Positions 29,759 through 38,566 are shown, counted from the stretch's first letter. The stretch: 64,000 bases of DNA from Robertmurraya kyonggiensis (GCF_005116465.1 NZ_SWBM01000001.1:1116001-1180000), one strand, 5' to 3'. Notes: generated by a model from the letters alone, not told the origin. Made by a program: numbers and translations.

Positions 29759-30442
29759 ATGTTAGAACAAATATCCCATGGACTTGTTGTTTCTTGTCAA
29801 GCACTAGAAAACGAGCCACTTCATAGTTCATATATTATGTCAAAAATGGCACTGGCTGCAAAGTTAGGAGGAGCTGTAGGTATTCGAGCTAATTCGAAAC
29901 AAGATATAATTTCAATTAAGAAAGAAGTGAATCTTCCTGTTGTTGGAATAGTAAAAAGAGACTATTCAGACAGCGAAGTCTTTATAACTGCTACAAAAAA
30001 AGAAGTTGATGAACTAATAGAGTCAGGTTGTGAAATGATTGCTATGGACGCAACACTGAGAGAGCGTCCTAATGAAACAACATTATTAGAATTAGTTTCG
30101 TATGTTCGAGAAAAAAACGCAAAAGTTCAACTGATGGCAGACATCGCTACCGTAGAAGACGCTATACAAGCAGAACAATTAGGGTTTGATTGTGTATCAA
30201 CAACCTTATATGGATATACAAAAGAGACAAAAGGATATAAACTATATGAGAATGATTTTGAATTTTTAAAAACAATCCTTAAGAATGTCTCAATACCAAT
30301 TGTTGCTGAGGGAAATATCATCACTCCAGAAATGGCAAAAAATGTACTTCGCATTGGTGCATACTCTGTTGTGGTAGGTGGAGCAATCACTAGACCGCAG
30401 CAAATAACGAGTCGTTTTGTTGAAGAAGTAATGAGGGATTGA
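29759..30442 (+). CDS. nanE: N-acetylmannosamine-6-phosphate 2-epimerase
   Basis: A 227-residue TIM-barrel NanE that converts ManNAc-6-phosphate to GlcNAc-6-phosphate. The catalytic Lys is in [14 protein letters not shown] near residue 63; [12 protein letters not shown] and [32 protein letters not shown] are family motifs. GTAGGTGA lies upstream of the ATG. The gene is followed after 18 bases by an RpiR regulator. With the upstream EIICB it forms a ManNAc use module. No sialic acid lyase or kinase is present, so imported ManNAc is the simplest substrate. Confidence 0.9.
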   Translation: MLEQISHGLVVSCQALENEPLHSSYIMSKMALAAKLGGAVGIRANSKQDIISIKKEVNLPVVGIVKRDYSDSEVFITATKKEVDELIESGCEMIAMDATLRERPNETTLLELVSYVREKNAKVQLMADIATVEDAIQAEQLGFDCVSTTLYGYTKETKGYKLYENDFEFLKTILKNVSIPIVAEGNIITPEMAKNVLRIGAYSVVVGGAITRPQQITSRFVEEVMRD

Positions 30443-30460
30443 AATTGAAAGGAGTAATCA

Positions 30461-31267
30461 ATGGTTACACTCTTGAAGGAAATCCAATCGAAATATGCTT
30501 CCTTCTCAGACAAAGAAAGAGGCATAGCGGATTATTTACTTTCTTCTCCAACAGAAGCATCGCAAAGTAATATTAAAGATATAGCTGACAAAACGGGTGT
30601 ATCAGTTGCCACAGTAACTCGTTTTTGCAGAAAGGTGTCTTGCAAAAATTTTGTTGAATTAAAAGTAAAGCTAGCAAGAGAAACTCGGCATGAAGAAAGT
30701 GAAGATATAGATTCTTTAATTAGGCGTCAATATATCGATATCTTTACTGATATGCAAGGTCTAAATAATTCTGATGCATTAACTAAGGCGCTCAAATTAA
30801 TTACAAATGCAAGACGTATATATATCTACGGGCTCGGAAGCTCAGGACTCGCAGCTCAAGAATTAAATTATCGATTAAGTAGGATGGGTTTTGATTGTGA
30901 AGCGGTGACAGATCCACACTTAATGATCATTAGAAGTACTTTACTAAAAAAAGGGGACTTACTCATAGCTTTTTCACGTTCTGGTCAAACAAGAGAATTG
31001 ATAACTTCTGTTAAAAAAGCAAAAAGTAATGGAGCAATGCTTGTATCGCTGACTGCATATGGTAATACTCATTTGACAAAGTTATCTAATGAAGTACTAT
31101 GGACAATTCATCCTGGAAGAAATTCATATTTATCAACGGGTTTAGACCTAAGCGCACTTTACCTTATTGATTTAATAAGTTTACATTTTTTGAATGACTT
31201 AAAAAGGAAGAAAATATATCATGAGACCATTTCGATTATATCGTCAGAAGCATATATTGAAGAATAG
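30461..31267 (+). CDS. RpiR/MurR-family regulator
   Basis: 268 residues. An N-terminal RpiR helix-turn-helix (IKDIADKTGVSVATVTRFCRKVSCKNFVELK) and a C-terminal SIS sugar-phosphate isomerase domain (IYIYGLGSSGLAAQELNYRLSRMG, LLIAFSRSGQTRELITSVKKAKSNGA) are clear. AAGGAG precedes the ATG, and nanE ends 18 bases upstream. It probably senses ManNAc-6-phosphate or GlcNAc-6-phosphate and controls the EIICB-nanE genes. Confidence 0.88.
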   Translation: MVTLLKEIQSKYASFSDKERGIADYLLSSPTEASQSNIKDIADKTGVSVATVTRFCRKVSCKNFVELKVKLARETRHEESEDIDSLIRRQYIDIFTDMQGLNNSDALTKALKLITNARRIYIYGLGSSGLAAQELNYRLSRMGFDCEAVTDPHLMIIRSTLLKKGDLLIAFSRSGQTRELITSVKKAKSNGAMLVSLTAYGNTHLTKLSNEVLWTIHPGRNSYLSTGLDLSALYLIDLISLHFLNDLKRKKIYHETISIISSEAYIEE

Positions 31268-31291
31268 CATCCAAAAGGGTGCTCTTTTTCT
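31266..31291 (+). terminator. Terminator after the RpiR gene
   Basis: AGCATCC and GGGTGCT form a stem with a four-base loop, followed by CTTTTTC. It overlaps the stop codon. Confidence 0.75.
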
Positions 31292-31439
31292 TTATTTTAG
31301 AAGGGCAATGATTAAAGATAGTCAACTTAGGATAACCAAGGTGATTACCTTATGATTCATACTATAACCCTATAGCCCTTCGTATGAGATTATGTTATTA
31401 TTATTTCAACAAAATAAAATTCCGTCCTCAAAAAACGGT

Positions 31440-31472
31440 AGAGGTTCTAGCACCCCTCTTTAAAAAAACTAA
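31440..31472 (+). ncRNA. preQ1 class I riboswitch aptamer
   Basis: AGAGGTTCTAGCACCCCTCT followed by the A-rich tail TTAAAAAAACTAA matches the preQ1-I consensus (stem AGAGG/CCTCT, loop TTCTAGC with the ligand-binding C, A-rich pseudoknot tail). It lies 60 bases upstream of queC, which makes the precursor of preQ1. CCCCTCTT can instead pair with AAGAGGAGG at 31471-31479, giving the switch. Confidence 0.9.
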
Positions 31473-31478
31473 GAGGAG

Positions 31479-31512
31479 GCAGTACTTCATTCTTGGGGTA
31501 CTGCTTTTTCTT
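31479..31512 (+). terminator. Expression-platform terminator of the preQ1 riboswitch
   Basis: GCAGTAC and GTACTGC form a stem around a 12-base loop, followed by TTTTTCTTTT, between the aptamer and queC. preQ1 binding is expected to favour termination. Confidence 0.8.
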
Positions 31513-31532
31513 TTGAAAAAGGAGATTTTCAA

Positions 31533-32201
31533 ATGTTAAAAGATGAAAAAGCAATTGTTGTATTTAGTGGTGGGCAAGATAGCACAACCTGTCTATTTTG
31601 GGCGCTGAAGACGTTTAAAGAAGTAGAGGCTGTGACGTTCAACTACAATCAACGCCACAAACAGGAAATTGATTGCGCCATCGAAATCGCCAAAGAACTT
31701 AATGTAAGACACCATATATTAGATATGAATTTATTGAATCAGTTAGCACCAAACGCTCTAACAAGAGATGACATCGAGATCAAGGAAGGTGAAGATGGGG
31801 AGTTACCTTCAACATTTGTTCCAGGTCGAAACCTTATTTTCCTATCCTTTGCAGCTGTGTTAGCTAGTCAAGTTGGTGCAAAGCACATCATTACTGGCGT
31901 ATGTGAAACTGATTTTAGCGGATACCCAGATTGTCGTGATTCTTTTGTCAAATCGTTAAATGTGTCAATCAATCTGTCCATGGATAAGGAGTTTGTGATT
32001 CACACACCACTAATGTGGTTAGACAAGGCCGAGACTTGGGGACTTGCAAATGACTTGAATGCATTAGACTTTGTCCGTGAAAAAACATTAACCTGCTACA
32101 ACGGAATGATTGGTGATGGATGTGGCGAATGTCCTTCATGCAAGCTCAGAGAGAATGGTCTAGATAACTATCTTTCTACGCGAGAAGGAGCTGCGAAATA
32201 A
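31533..32201 (+). CDS. queC: 7-cyano-7-deazaguanine synthase
   Basis: A 222-residue ATP-pyrophosphatase-type enzyme converting 7-carboxy-7-deazaguanine to preQ0 for queuosine tRNA modification. The PP-loop [13 protein letters not shown] starts at residue 9, and the C-terminal zinc site [10 protein letters not shown] is intact with an earlier Cys (LTCYNG). AAAGGAG precedes the ATG. It is the first gene of queC-queD-queE under the preQ1 riboswitch; its stop overlaps the queD start by one base. Confidence 0.95.
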   Translation: MLKDEKAIVVFSGGQDSTTCLFWALKTFKEVEAVTFNYNQRHKQEIDCAIEIAKELNVRHHILDMNLLNQLAPNALTRDDIEIKEGEDGELPSTFVPGRNLIFLSFAAVLASQVGAKHIITGVCETDFSGYPDCRDSFVKSLNVSINLSMDKEFVIHTPLMWLDKAETWGLANDLNALDFVREKTLTCYNGMIGDGCGECPSCKLRENGLDNYLSTREGAAK

Positions 32202-32671
32202 TGGAGTTCTTCGGATTTAGAGTCGTAGAAAACTTACAAAAAATCGATCAAGATATTCAAAAAAGTGAGCTTCAATATCATAAGAAACGCGTACTAGTGA
32301 GCAAAGAGTTCATGTTTGATGCTGCTCATCACCTTCATTGTTATGAAGGAAAATGCAAAAATCTACACGGCCACACCTATAAAGTCATCGTAGGGGTGAG
32401 TGGCTTTGTTAATGAGATTGGTCTTGTAGTCGATTTTGGGGATCTCAAAAAGATGTGGAAAGACGAAATCGAAATCTACTTGGATCATCGCTATCTAAAT
32501 GAAACATTGCCGAAAATGAATACAACTGCTGAGAATATGGTCGTTTGGATTTATGAGAAATTCAAAGAATCATTGGCAAAATATCCAGATGCTAGAGTAG
32601 AATTCATTCGTCTATATGAGACACCTACAAGCTATGCAGAGGCAAGACGGGAGTGGATGGAAGGTGAGTAA
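32201..32671 (+). CDS. queD: 6-carboxy-5,6,7,8-tetrahydropterin synthase
   Basis: A 156-residue member of the 6-pyruvoyl-tetrahydropterin synthase fold, making 6-carboxytetrahydropterin from dihydroneopterin triphosphate. FDAAHHLHCYEGKCKNLHGHTYKV near residues 43-66 holds the zinc-binding His residues and the catalytic Cys; LDHRYLNE near residue 99 and the C-terminal LYETPTSYAE are further family motifs. It overlaps queC by one base and queE by eight. Confidence 0.95.
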   Translation: MEFFGFRVVENLQKIDQDIQKSELQYHKKRVLVSKEFMFDAAHHLHCYEGKCKNLHGHTYKVIVGVSGFVNEIGLVVDFGDLKKMWKDEIEIYLDHRYLNETLPKMNTTAENMVVWIYEKFKESLAKYPDARVEFIRLYETPTSYAEARREWMEGE

Positions 32672-33380
32672 AATTCCTGTTATGGAAATCTTCGGACCAA
32701 CCATTCAAGGAGAAGGGATGGTTATTGGTCAAAAAACGATGTTTGTCCGTACAGCCGGCTGTGATTATTCATGTTCTTGGTGTGATTCGTCCTTCACATG
32801 GGATGGTTCAGGTAAAGACCTAATCAAACAAATGGAAGCAGAAGAAATTTGGGAAGAGTTAAAGAGATTAGGTGGAGACGGATTTTCTTTTGTCACGATC
32901 TCAGGTGGAAATCCCGCCCTATTAAAAAATCTTTCCTATTTCGTGACACTATTAAAAGAAAACAATATCCAAATTGGATTAGAAACACAGGGGAGCAAGT
33001 GGCAGGATTGGTTCCTAGACATCGACCAACTGACCATCTCACCGAAACCGCCAAGCTCCGGAATGGATACCAATTTTGAAGTATTAGATAGGATTATCGG
33101 CAGACTTTCACCATCGAAAACAAGTCTAAAAGTAGTTGTGTTTGATGACAAAGATTATGTCTACGCCAAACAAGTTCACCTTCGTTATCCCGATATTCTA
33201 TTTTACCTGCAGGTTGGAAATGATGATAGTAAAACAATAAACACAGCATCTCTAGTCCATCATTTATTGAAGAAATATGAATGGCTCATTGATAAAACTA
33301 TTGAAGATCCTGAGCTGAAAAATATACGAGTACTTCCGCAATTGCACACTTTGATTTGGGGCAATAAGCGAGGGGTATAA
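32664..33380 (+). CDS. queE: 7-carboxy-7-deazaguanine synthase (radical SAM)
   Basis: A 238-residue radical SAM enzyme converting 6-carboxytetrahydropterin to 7-carboxy-7-deazaguanine. IPVMEIFGPTIQGEGMVIGQ is the substrate loop, and C-x3-C-x2-C (Cys33, Cys37, Cys40) in AGCDYSCSWCD binds the 4Fe-4S cluster. GTG 32664 is chosen because it gives the normal N-terminus and overlaps the queD stop by eight bases; the longer open frame upstream is the queD coding region. queF, often the fourth gene, is absent here. Confidence 0.93.
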   Translation: MSKIPVMEIFGPTIQGEGMVIGQKTMFVRTAGCDYSCSWCDSSFTWDGSGKDLIKQMEAEEIWEELKRLGGDGFSFVTISGGNPALLKNLSYFVTLLKENNIQIGLETQGSKWQDWFLDIDQLTISPKPPSSGMDTNFEVLDRIIGRLSPSKTSLKVVVFDDKDYVYAKQVHLRYPDILFYLQVGNDDSKTINTASLVHHLLKKYEWLIDKTIEDPELKNIRVLPQLHTLIWGNKRGV

Positions 33381-33396
33381 AAAACCACAACAAATG

Positions 33397-33436
33397 AGAC
33401 CCTGATATAGCTATTCAATCAGGGTCTGTTTTTTTT
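33397..33436. terminator. Terminator between queE and the convergent acyl-CoA synthetase gene
   Basis: AGACCCTGAT and ATCAGGGTCT form a perfect 10-bp stem followed by TGTTTTTTTT on the plus strand. The minus-strand synthetase gene stops inside it. Confidence 0.85.
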
Positions 33437-34996
33437 CAATAATATTTCGTCATGTTTCTCCACATGCATATCTCTTAATTTCTTCTTTAATATCTTCCCA
33501 ACACCGTTTCTTGGGAGTTGCTGAACAAAATAGACTTGCTTAGGTGTTTTATATTTTGCTAGTTTTTCTTGGCTAAATAGAATAATCTCTTCACTAGTCA
33601 CTTCAAAACCCGTTTTCTTTACAACATAGGCTACGATTTCCTCACCCATTTTTTCATCAGGTAAGCCAACGACCGCCACTTCCGAAACAGCTTCATGTTT
33701 CACGAGGACTTCTTCTACATCTCGAGGGTAAATATTAAGTCCACCCCGAATAACCAGATCCTTCTTACGATCAACAATGTAGAGGTATCCATCTTCATCC
33801 ATCCGAACGAGATCACCCGTATAGAGCCATCCTTCTCTTATCGTACTTTTCGTTTCTTCTACTAAACCATAATAACCTGGCGTCACATTATCACCTTTTA
33901 CAAGTAATTCACCAATTTCTCCGCGTGGGACATCGCCCCCGTGCTCATCCACGATTCTAACTTGCACACCTGGAATAGGTACACCTACGGAGCCATATTT
34001 AACAGGCATCCCATTTCTACTAGTTGTAACAATGGTCGTAGCTTCAGATAGTCCATAGCCTTCGCGAATCTCTGCATTAAATTTGATCTTAAATGCGTCA
34101 ATAAGTGCAATTGGTAGAGATGCCGAACCGCATGCTACCGATTCCAAACTACTTAAATCATAATTCTCAGCATGAGGGGAGGCGACCATGGCGTGAATCA
34201 TGGCTGGTACTGCAGCAAATGACGATACTTTGTGCTTCTCAATACTTTCAAAAATTTGTTCGACATCAAATTTAGAAAATATCACAACTGAATTTCCAGA
34301 TAGAATATTAGAGTTCATCATCGTGAAACCAAATGCATGAGCAAGTGGCAACACTCCTAATGTCGTCTTTCGGTTTAATGGCCCTTTTTCCATTGCTAAA
34401 TCATAGGTTGTTTTCGTATTACTATACAGATTTTTATGTGTAAGCATTACGCCTTTCGGTCTGCCTGTTGTACCAGAGGTATAGAGGATAACGGCAACAT
34501 CATTCTCCTCTGCATCTTTTATGATTTCATTCGATTCATCAACCGAATCGAGCGTTTCATGAAGAAGGAGCATTTCATGTTGGAATAGAAGGGAAGGGTC
34601 GTCAATTTCGTCTACAACGATAAAAAGTGGTGTATAAGATAGGCCCTTAGCTGCTTCAAGGAATTTTGGTAGGATGTGAGAAGATGTAAATACTGCCTTA
34701 GCTTTAGAATCATTAAGAATATAGTGAATTTCACTAGCATGTAATAGATGAAGAACAGGTATGACAATGCTTCTGGAGCGTAGGATACCTTGGTATGAGT
34801 AGATAACTTCTGGGCAATTGGGGATGCTGACAACGATTCGTTCTCCATCAGTCATGCCGAGATCTCTTAACATCACCGAAACCTTTTTAGCGTATTTTTC
34901 AACATCAAGATTGGTGTATACCTGATTCTCGAAATAGAGGAAGGGATATTCACCATACTCTCTTTTGGAAAAATCGATTAAATGAGTGAGAAGCAT
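33419..34996 (-). CDS. AMP-dependent acyl-CoA synthetase (long-chain fatty acid CoA ligase type)
   Basis: A 525-residue adenylate-forming ligase that activates a carboxylic acid as acyl-AMP and then acyl-CoA. The AMP/phosphate loop ILYTSGTTGRPKGVMLTHKN lies near residue 170, GYGLSEATTIVT near residue 310, and the hinge WLYTGDLVRMDEDGYLYIVDRKKDLVIRGGLNIYPRDVEEVL near residues 400-440; the catalytic Lys is in GKILKKKL. The start at 34996 follows AAGGAGG; the frame is open 18 codons further. A full cre match lies 18 bases upstream of the start. The two acyl-CoA dehydrogenase genes run away on the other strand and probably use its product. Confidence 0.88.
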   Translation of the reverse strand: MLLTHLIDFSKREYGEYPFLYFENQVYTNLDVEKYAKKVSVMLRDLGMTDGERIVVSIPNCPEVIYSYQGILRSRSIVIPVLHLLHASEIHYILNDSKAKAVFTSSHILPKFLEAAKGLSYTPLFIVVDEIDDPSLLFQHEMLLLHETLDSVDESNEIIKDAEENDVAVILYTSGTTGRPKGVMLTHKNLYSNTKTTYDLAMEKGPLNRKTTLGVLPLAHAFGFTMMNSNILSGNSVVIFSKFDVEQIFESIEKHKVSSFAAVPAMIHAMVASPHAENYDLSSLESVACGSASLPIALIDAFKIKFNAEIREGYGLSEATTIVTTSRNGMPVKYGSVGVPIPGVQVRIVDEHGGDVPRGEIGELLVKGDNVTPGYYGLVEETKSTIREGWLYTGDLVRMDEDGYLYIVDRKKDLVIRGGLNIYPRDVEEVLVKHEAVSEVAVVGLPDEKMGEEIVAYVVKKTGFEVTSEEIILFSQEKLAKYKTPKQVYFVQQLPRNGVGKILKKKLRDMHVEKHDEILLKKNRP

Positions 34997-35013
34997 ATTA
35001 AACCTCCTTACGC

Positions 35014-35030
35014 AATGTATACGCTTACAA
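35014..35030 (-). promoter_or_regulatory. cre site (CcpA) upstream of the acyl-CoA synthetase gene
   Basis: The minus strand reads TTGTAAGCGTATACATT, a full match to WTGNAANCGNWNNCAWW. It sits 18-34 bases before the start codon, where CcpA would block transcription in the presence of glucose. Confidence 0.75.
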
Positions 35031-35254
35031 AATATCTTATGTAGTTCCATTCATCTAAGAGAAAGATAACAAATATGTGTTGAATAGTCAAAATATTTAT
35101 AATATTATTAAAACTAATCTAGGATTCATATACTGTAAATGACATAATTGAAAGTCTACCACTATTATTTTTACCATAGATTGAAGTTAAGGGGGGAATA
35201 ATCGAATCTTATTTACCTTATTGTATCAAAAATTAAGTAAAAGAGGTGGTACAT

Positions 35255-36439
35255 ATGGACCTTTCATTTAACGAAAAACAGGAAGAGTATAGGCAGCATT
35301 CGAGAGAATGGCTCATCCATAACATTCCCAAAGGATGGGGCACACCAGAATTTGAAATGCCCGATGATGAATCTGAACGTGGAAAACTATTAAGAAACTG
35401 GGATCGAAAGTTGTATGAGGGTGGCTTTGCGGGTATATCTTGGCCAAAAGAATATGGTGGGCAAGGGCTTACTCATGTGGAAGAAATCATTTTTGACGAA
35501 GAAGCGGGTAAGCTCAATGCACCAGGCGGAATTAACGTTCTAGGGAAATTGCTATTCGCCCCAACCCTTATGTTGTTTGGTACAGAAGAACAAAAACATC
35601 GATTTCTTCCCCCACTTTTAAAAGGAGACGAGGTCTGGTGTCAAGGATTCTCGGAGCCAAACGCCGGTTCTGACTTAGCTGCCATACAGACGCGTGCTGA
35701 ACTAGTTGGAGACAGATGGGTGATCAATGGTCAGAAGGTCTGGACTAGTTTCGCCCACCATGCAGATTGGTGTTTCATGTTAGCGAGGACAGACAATGAG
35801 CTTCCTAAACATAAAGGAATCACGCTTTTCCTTGTTCCGATGAATAGCGAAGGGATCACCGTTCGTCCTTTGGTTCAAATCAATGGCAATCGAGATTTTA
35901 ATGAAGTCTTCTTTGATAATGTGTCAATTCCGCAAGAAAATGTGGTTGGTGGCATTAACAATGGCTGGAATGTAGCCATGGGCACACTAGGATTTGAAAG
36001 AGGAACATTAGCACTTGGTCGACAGGTTCGTTTTCAAAACGAATTCAATACTTTAGTCCAAATAAGTAAATCATTGAATAAGAATGGCGAAAACATTAGT
36101 CAAAATAGCTATTACCGTCAACAGTTGGCGGAGCTATTTGTTGAAATCCGTATCCTTCGTTATCACGGACTGAAAACGATCAGTCAGCTCTTAAACGAAG
36201 GGAAGTTAGGACCTGAAGCGTCTTTGCAAAAATTGTTCTGGTCAACGATGCATTTGAACATGGGCAAACTCGGGTTAGAGGTATTGGGTGAAGAAGGGCC
36301 TTATATGGGAAAAGAGAGTGTAGGACGTGGCGTGTTACAGGATATTGATTTAGGTTCTCGCGGGGAAACCATTTATGCAGGAACTTCACAGATTCAAAAA
36401 AATATCATTGCTGAACGAGTACTCGGCATGCCAAGGTAA
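35255..36439 (+). CDS. Acyl-CoA dehydrogenase, first of a pair
   Basis: A 394-residue FAD-dependent acyl-CoA dehydrogenase. WPKEYGGQGLT near residue 70, the flavin-contacting WCQGFSEPNAGSDLAAIQT near residue 130, and the late DLGSRGETIYAGTSQIQKNIIAERVLGMPR are conserved. AGAGGTGG precedes ATG 35255. It lies 11 bases before a second, different acyl-CoA dehydrogenase, as in heteromeric enzymes for bulky or branched acyl-CoA substrates. The acyl-CoA synthetase is divergent, and R2lox follows the pair. Confidence 0.88.
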   Translation: MDLSFNEKQEEYRQHSREWLIHNIPKGWGTPEFEMPDDESERGKLLRNWDRKLYEGGFAGISWPKEYGGQGLTHVEEIIFDEEAGKLNAPGGINVLGKLLFAPTLMLFGTEEQKHRFLPPLLKGDEVWCQGFSEPNAGSDLAAIQTRAELVGDRWVINGQKVWTSFAHHADWCFMLARTDNELPKHKGITLFLVPMNSEGITVRPLVQINGNRDFNEVFFDNVSIPQENVVGGINNGWNVAMGTLGFERGTLALGRQVRFQNEFNTLVQISKSLNKNGENISQNSYYRQQLAELFVEIRILRYHGLKTISQLLNEGKLGPEASLQKLFWSTMHLNMGKLGLEVLGEEGPYMGKESVGRGVLQDIDLGSRGETIYAGTSQIQKNIIAERVLGMPR

Positions 36440-36450
36440 GGGGTGAGAGG

Positions 36451-37611
36451 ATGTTTTTTGGACTTAATGATGAAGAGAAGATGCTTAGAAGAAGTGTAGG
36501 AGACATGTTTAAAGATAAGAACACGATCGAACATGTGCGAAGCTTTATGGAAGACAAGACGATGTCAAAAGAGATGCAGAAACTATTGGGTGACCAAGGA
36601 CTACTCGGAATCATTGATTTAGATGGTTCGGATGAAAACGGAAAAGGGATTGTTAACGCTATATTAGTCGCTCAAGAGGCAGGTAGACATCTATTAACCT
36701 ATCCATTGTTAGAAACGATGGTAGGACTGTCTGCACTAAAAACGTGTAGCAACCATACGAGTGTAGTAAATGAAATCGAAAATGGGAAAAAGGTAATAAC
36801 GATTGCATGGGTGAACGTTGATGCAAAGTCCAGAAAGACGGAGAATGGGTATTGTTTAGATGGGACATTGAGGGAAGTTCCATTTGCCAAGGATGCGGAT
36901 GTTATTTTGGCCAATGTTCGAGTACTTGGAAAAGGTCGTACTCCATCTGAAGAAGAAACATTGGTTGTTATAGATCCAAAAAGTACGAATCTTGTCATTC
37001 GAGACGCCAATTCCATTGATTTGACGTATCCACTGTTTGATATAAGTCTCTTAAATTATCATTTAGATGAAAGCGCAATCGTAAAAGGGATAGGAATGGG
37101 ACGCGGCAAACAGCTAATGGACCAAATGAGGAAGCTTGGCGCATTGCTTCTTTCTGCGGAACTTGTGGGATGTGCCGAGCGAGCACTATATGACACGGTT
37201 GAATATACGAAACAACGGGCACAGTTTGGAAAATTAATTGGAAGTTTTCAAGCAATGAAGCATATGGCAGCAGACATGTATTTGAAGGTGGAAAGCGGAA
37301 AGGCCGCGGTTGAGTATGCTGCTTGGGCCTTAGATTCGGATAATGAGGAAGCCGAACTCGCGATTTCGATTGCTAAATCTTATACATCGAATGCAGGCAT
37401 CCAAGTTTGTGGAGATGCCATCCAAATGCACGGAGGAATTGGCTTCACATGGGAAAATGAGATGCACCTATTTTTCAAAAGAGCGAGACGAAGTGCGGCA
37501 GTTTTAGGAGATAGCTACTCGCATCTTGAAAAGGTGGCGAAAGTAGCCATTGACCAGCTAGAGGAACAACAACAAGTAGCGAATAGAGAAGTCAAATTCG
37601 TCGAGGTTTAA
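36451..37611 (+). CDS. Acyl-CoA dehydrogenase, second of a pair
   Basis: 386 residues of the acyl-CoA dehydrogenase family, clearly diverged from the preceding gene. The N-terminal half is poorly conserved: the flavin-contacting loop is hard to see, with FDISLLNYH in its area. The C-terminal part is normal (KQRAQFGKLIGSFQAMKHMAADMYLKVESGKAA, DAIQMHGGIGFTWENEMHLFFKRA). It probably forms a mixed complex with the first dehydrogenase. GGGGTGAGAGG precedes the ATG. A cre site follows its stop by 11 bases. Confidence 0.85.
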   Translation: MFFGLNDEEKMLRRSVGDMFKDKNTIEHVRSFMEDKTMSKEMQKLLGDQGLLGIIDLDGSDENGKGIVNAILVAQEAGRHLLTYPLLETMVGLSALKTCSNHTSVVNEIENGKKVITIAWVNVDAKSRKTENGYCLDGTLREVPFAKDADVILANVRVLGKGRTPSEEETLVVIDPKSTNLVIRDANSIDLTYPLFDISLLNYHLDESAIVKGIGMGRGKQLMDQMRKLGALLLSAELVGCAERALYDTVEYTKQRAQFGKLIGSFQAMKHMAADMYLKVESGKAAVEYAAWALDSDNEEAELAISIAKSYTSNAGIQVCGDAIQMHGGIGFTWENEMHLFFKRARRSAAVLGDSYSHLEKVAKVAIDQLEEQQQVANREVKFVEV

Positions 37612-37621
37612 TTTAAGTAAA

Positions 37622-37638
37622 ATGAAATCGCTTTCAAA
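37622..37638 (+). promoter_or_regulatory. cre site between the acyl-CoA dehydrogenase and R2lox genes
   Basis: ATGAAATCGCTTTCAAA matches WTGNAANCGNWNNCAWW at every position. It lies between the dehydrogenase stop and the R2lox ribosome site, so CcpA could act as a roadblock within the operon or on a local promoter. Confidence 0.7.
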
Positions 37639-37654
37639 AGAAGGAGGGTAAAAA

Positions 37655-38545
37655 ATGAAAGAAAGAGTAATTTTAACGACAAGTAGCAGGGGGATTATAG
37701 AAGATTCGTTGCCGTATCGTCTTTACCAAAAGGCGAAGAAATTCGGTGTGTGGAATCCGACTGATATCGATTTTTCACAGGACGCTGAAGATTGGAGAAA
37801 AATGAATGATGAACAGCGAGAAGGGATCCTGCGCCTTATTTCGATGTTCCAAGCAGGTGAAGAAGCTGTAACCCTTGATTTGCTCCCTTTAATAATGGCC
37901 ATAGCGAAAGAAGGACGTTTAGAAGAAGAAATGTTCTTAACCACTTTCTTATTTGAGGAAGCCAAGCACACAGAGTTCTTCCGAATTGTTTTGAATACAA
38001 TCGGAGAAAAGGGCGATTTATCCCATTTCCATTCCGATACTTATAAAAAAGTATTCTATGAGATTTTGCCAACGGCCATGCAACGGATCGAAACCGATCA
38101 ATCGCCTGAAGCGATCGCAGAAGCCTCAACGGTCTACAATATGTTTGTGGAAGGCGTTCTTGCAGAAACCGGCTACTATTCATTCTACAATTCTCTTGAA
38201 GATATCGGATATATGCCAGGTCTTCTAAAAGGGATTGGGTATTTGAAAAGAGATGAATCAAGGCATATAGGATATGGTACATTCCTATTGCAAAGATTGA
38301 TCTGTGAGCACCCTCATTTATACGATGTCATTATGAATAAATTACAAGAATTGGCCCCACTTGCCATTCAAATTAATACAGAAGGAAATGAAGGTGCGGA
38401 AATTTCAGCATTTGGCAAGCCAATTGAATCAACGGAATTTTCCATGAAACAGCTCCAAGTAAGAATCGAAATTCTGACAAGAGCAAAAGGAAGGAAAATG
38501 GAAGACATTTATAGGATGTCTGATGTGGAAGCAGGCGTTTTATAA
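37655..38545 (+). CDS. R2-like ligand-binding oxidase (R2lox)
   Basis: A 296-residue ferritin-like protein of the ribonucleotide-reductase-R2-like ligand-binding oxidase family, which holds a mixed Mn/Fe centre and a bound fatty-acid-like ligand. All six expected metal ligands are present: Glu69, Glu102, His105, Glu166, Glu201 and His204. The pair that forms the Val-Tyr ether crosslink is also present (Val72, and Tyr161 in VYNMFVEG). GGAGGG precedes the ATG. It sits directly behind two acyl-CoA dehydrogenases and a cre site, supporting a role on a hydrophobic acyl substrate. The reaction in the cell is unknown. Databases often mislabel it as a ribonucleotide reductase subunit. Confidence 0.88.
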   Translation: MKERVILTTSSRGIIEDSLPYRLYQKAKKFGVWNPTDIDFSQDAEDWRKMNDEQREGILRLISMFQAGEEAVTLDLLPLIMAIAKEGRLEEEMFLTTFLFEEAKHTEFFRIVLNTIGEKGDLSHFHSDTYKKVFYEILPTAMQRIETDQSPEAIAEASTVYNMFVEGVLAETGYYSFYNSLEDIGYMPGLLKGIGYLKRDESRHIGYGTFLLQRLICEHPHLYDVIMNKLQELAPLAIQINTEGNEGAEISAFGKPIESTEFSMKQLQVRIEILTRAKGRKMEDIYRMSDVEAGVL

Positions 38546-38566
38546 AATCTTCTATTCAGACAGCCT

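Noticed and set aside
37655-38545. Ribonucleotide reductase beta subunit
   Set aside because: Tyr161 and Val72 follow the R2lox crosslink pattern, the protein is shorter than NrdF, and no nrdE or nrdI is nearby.
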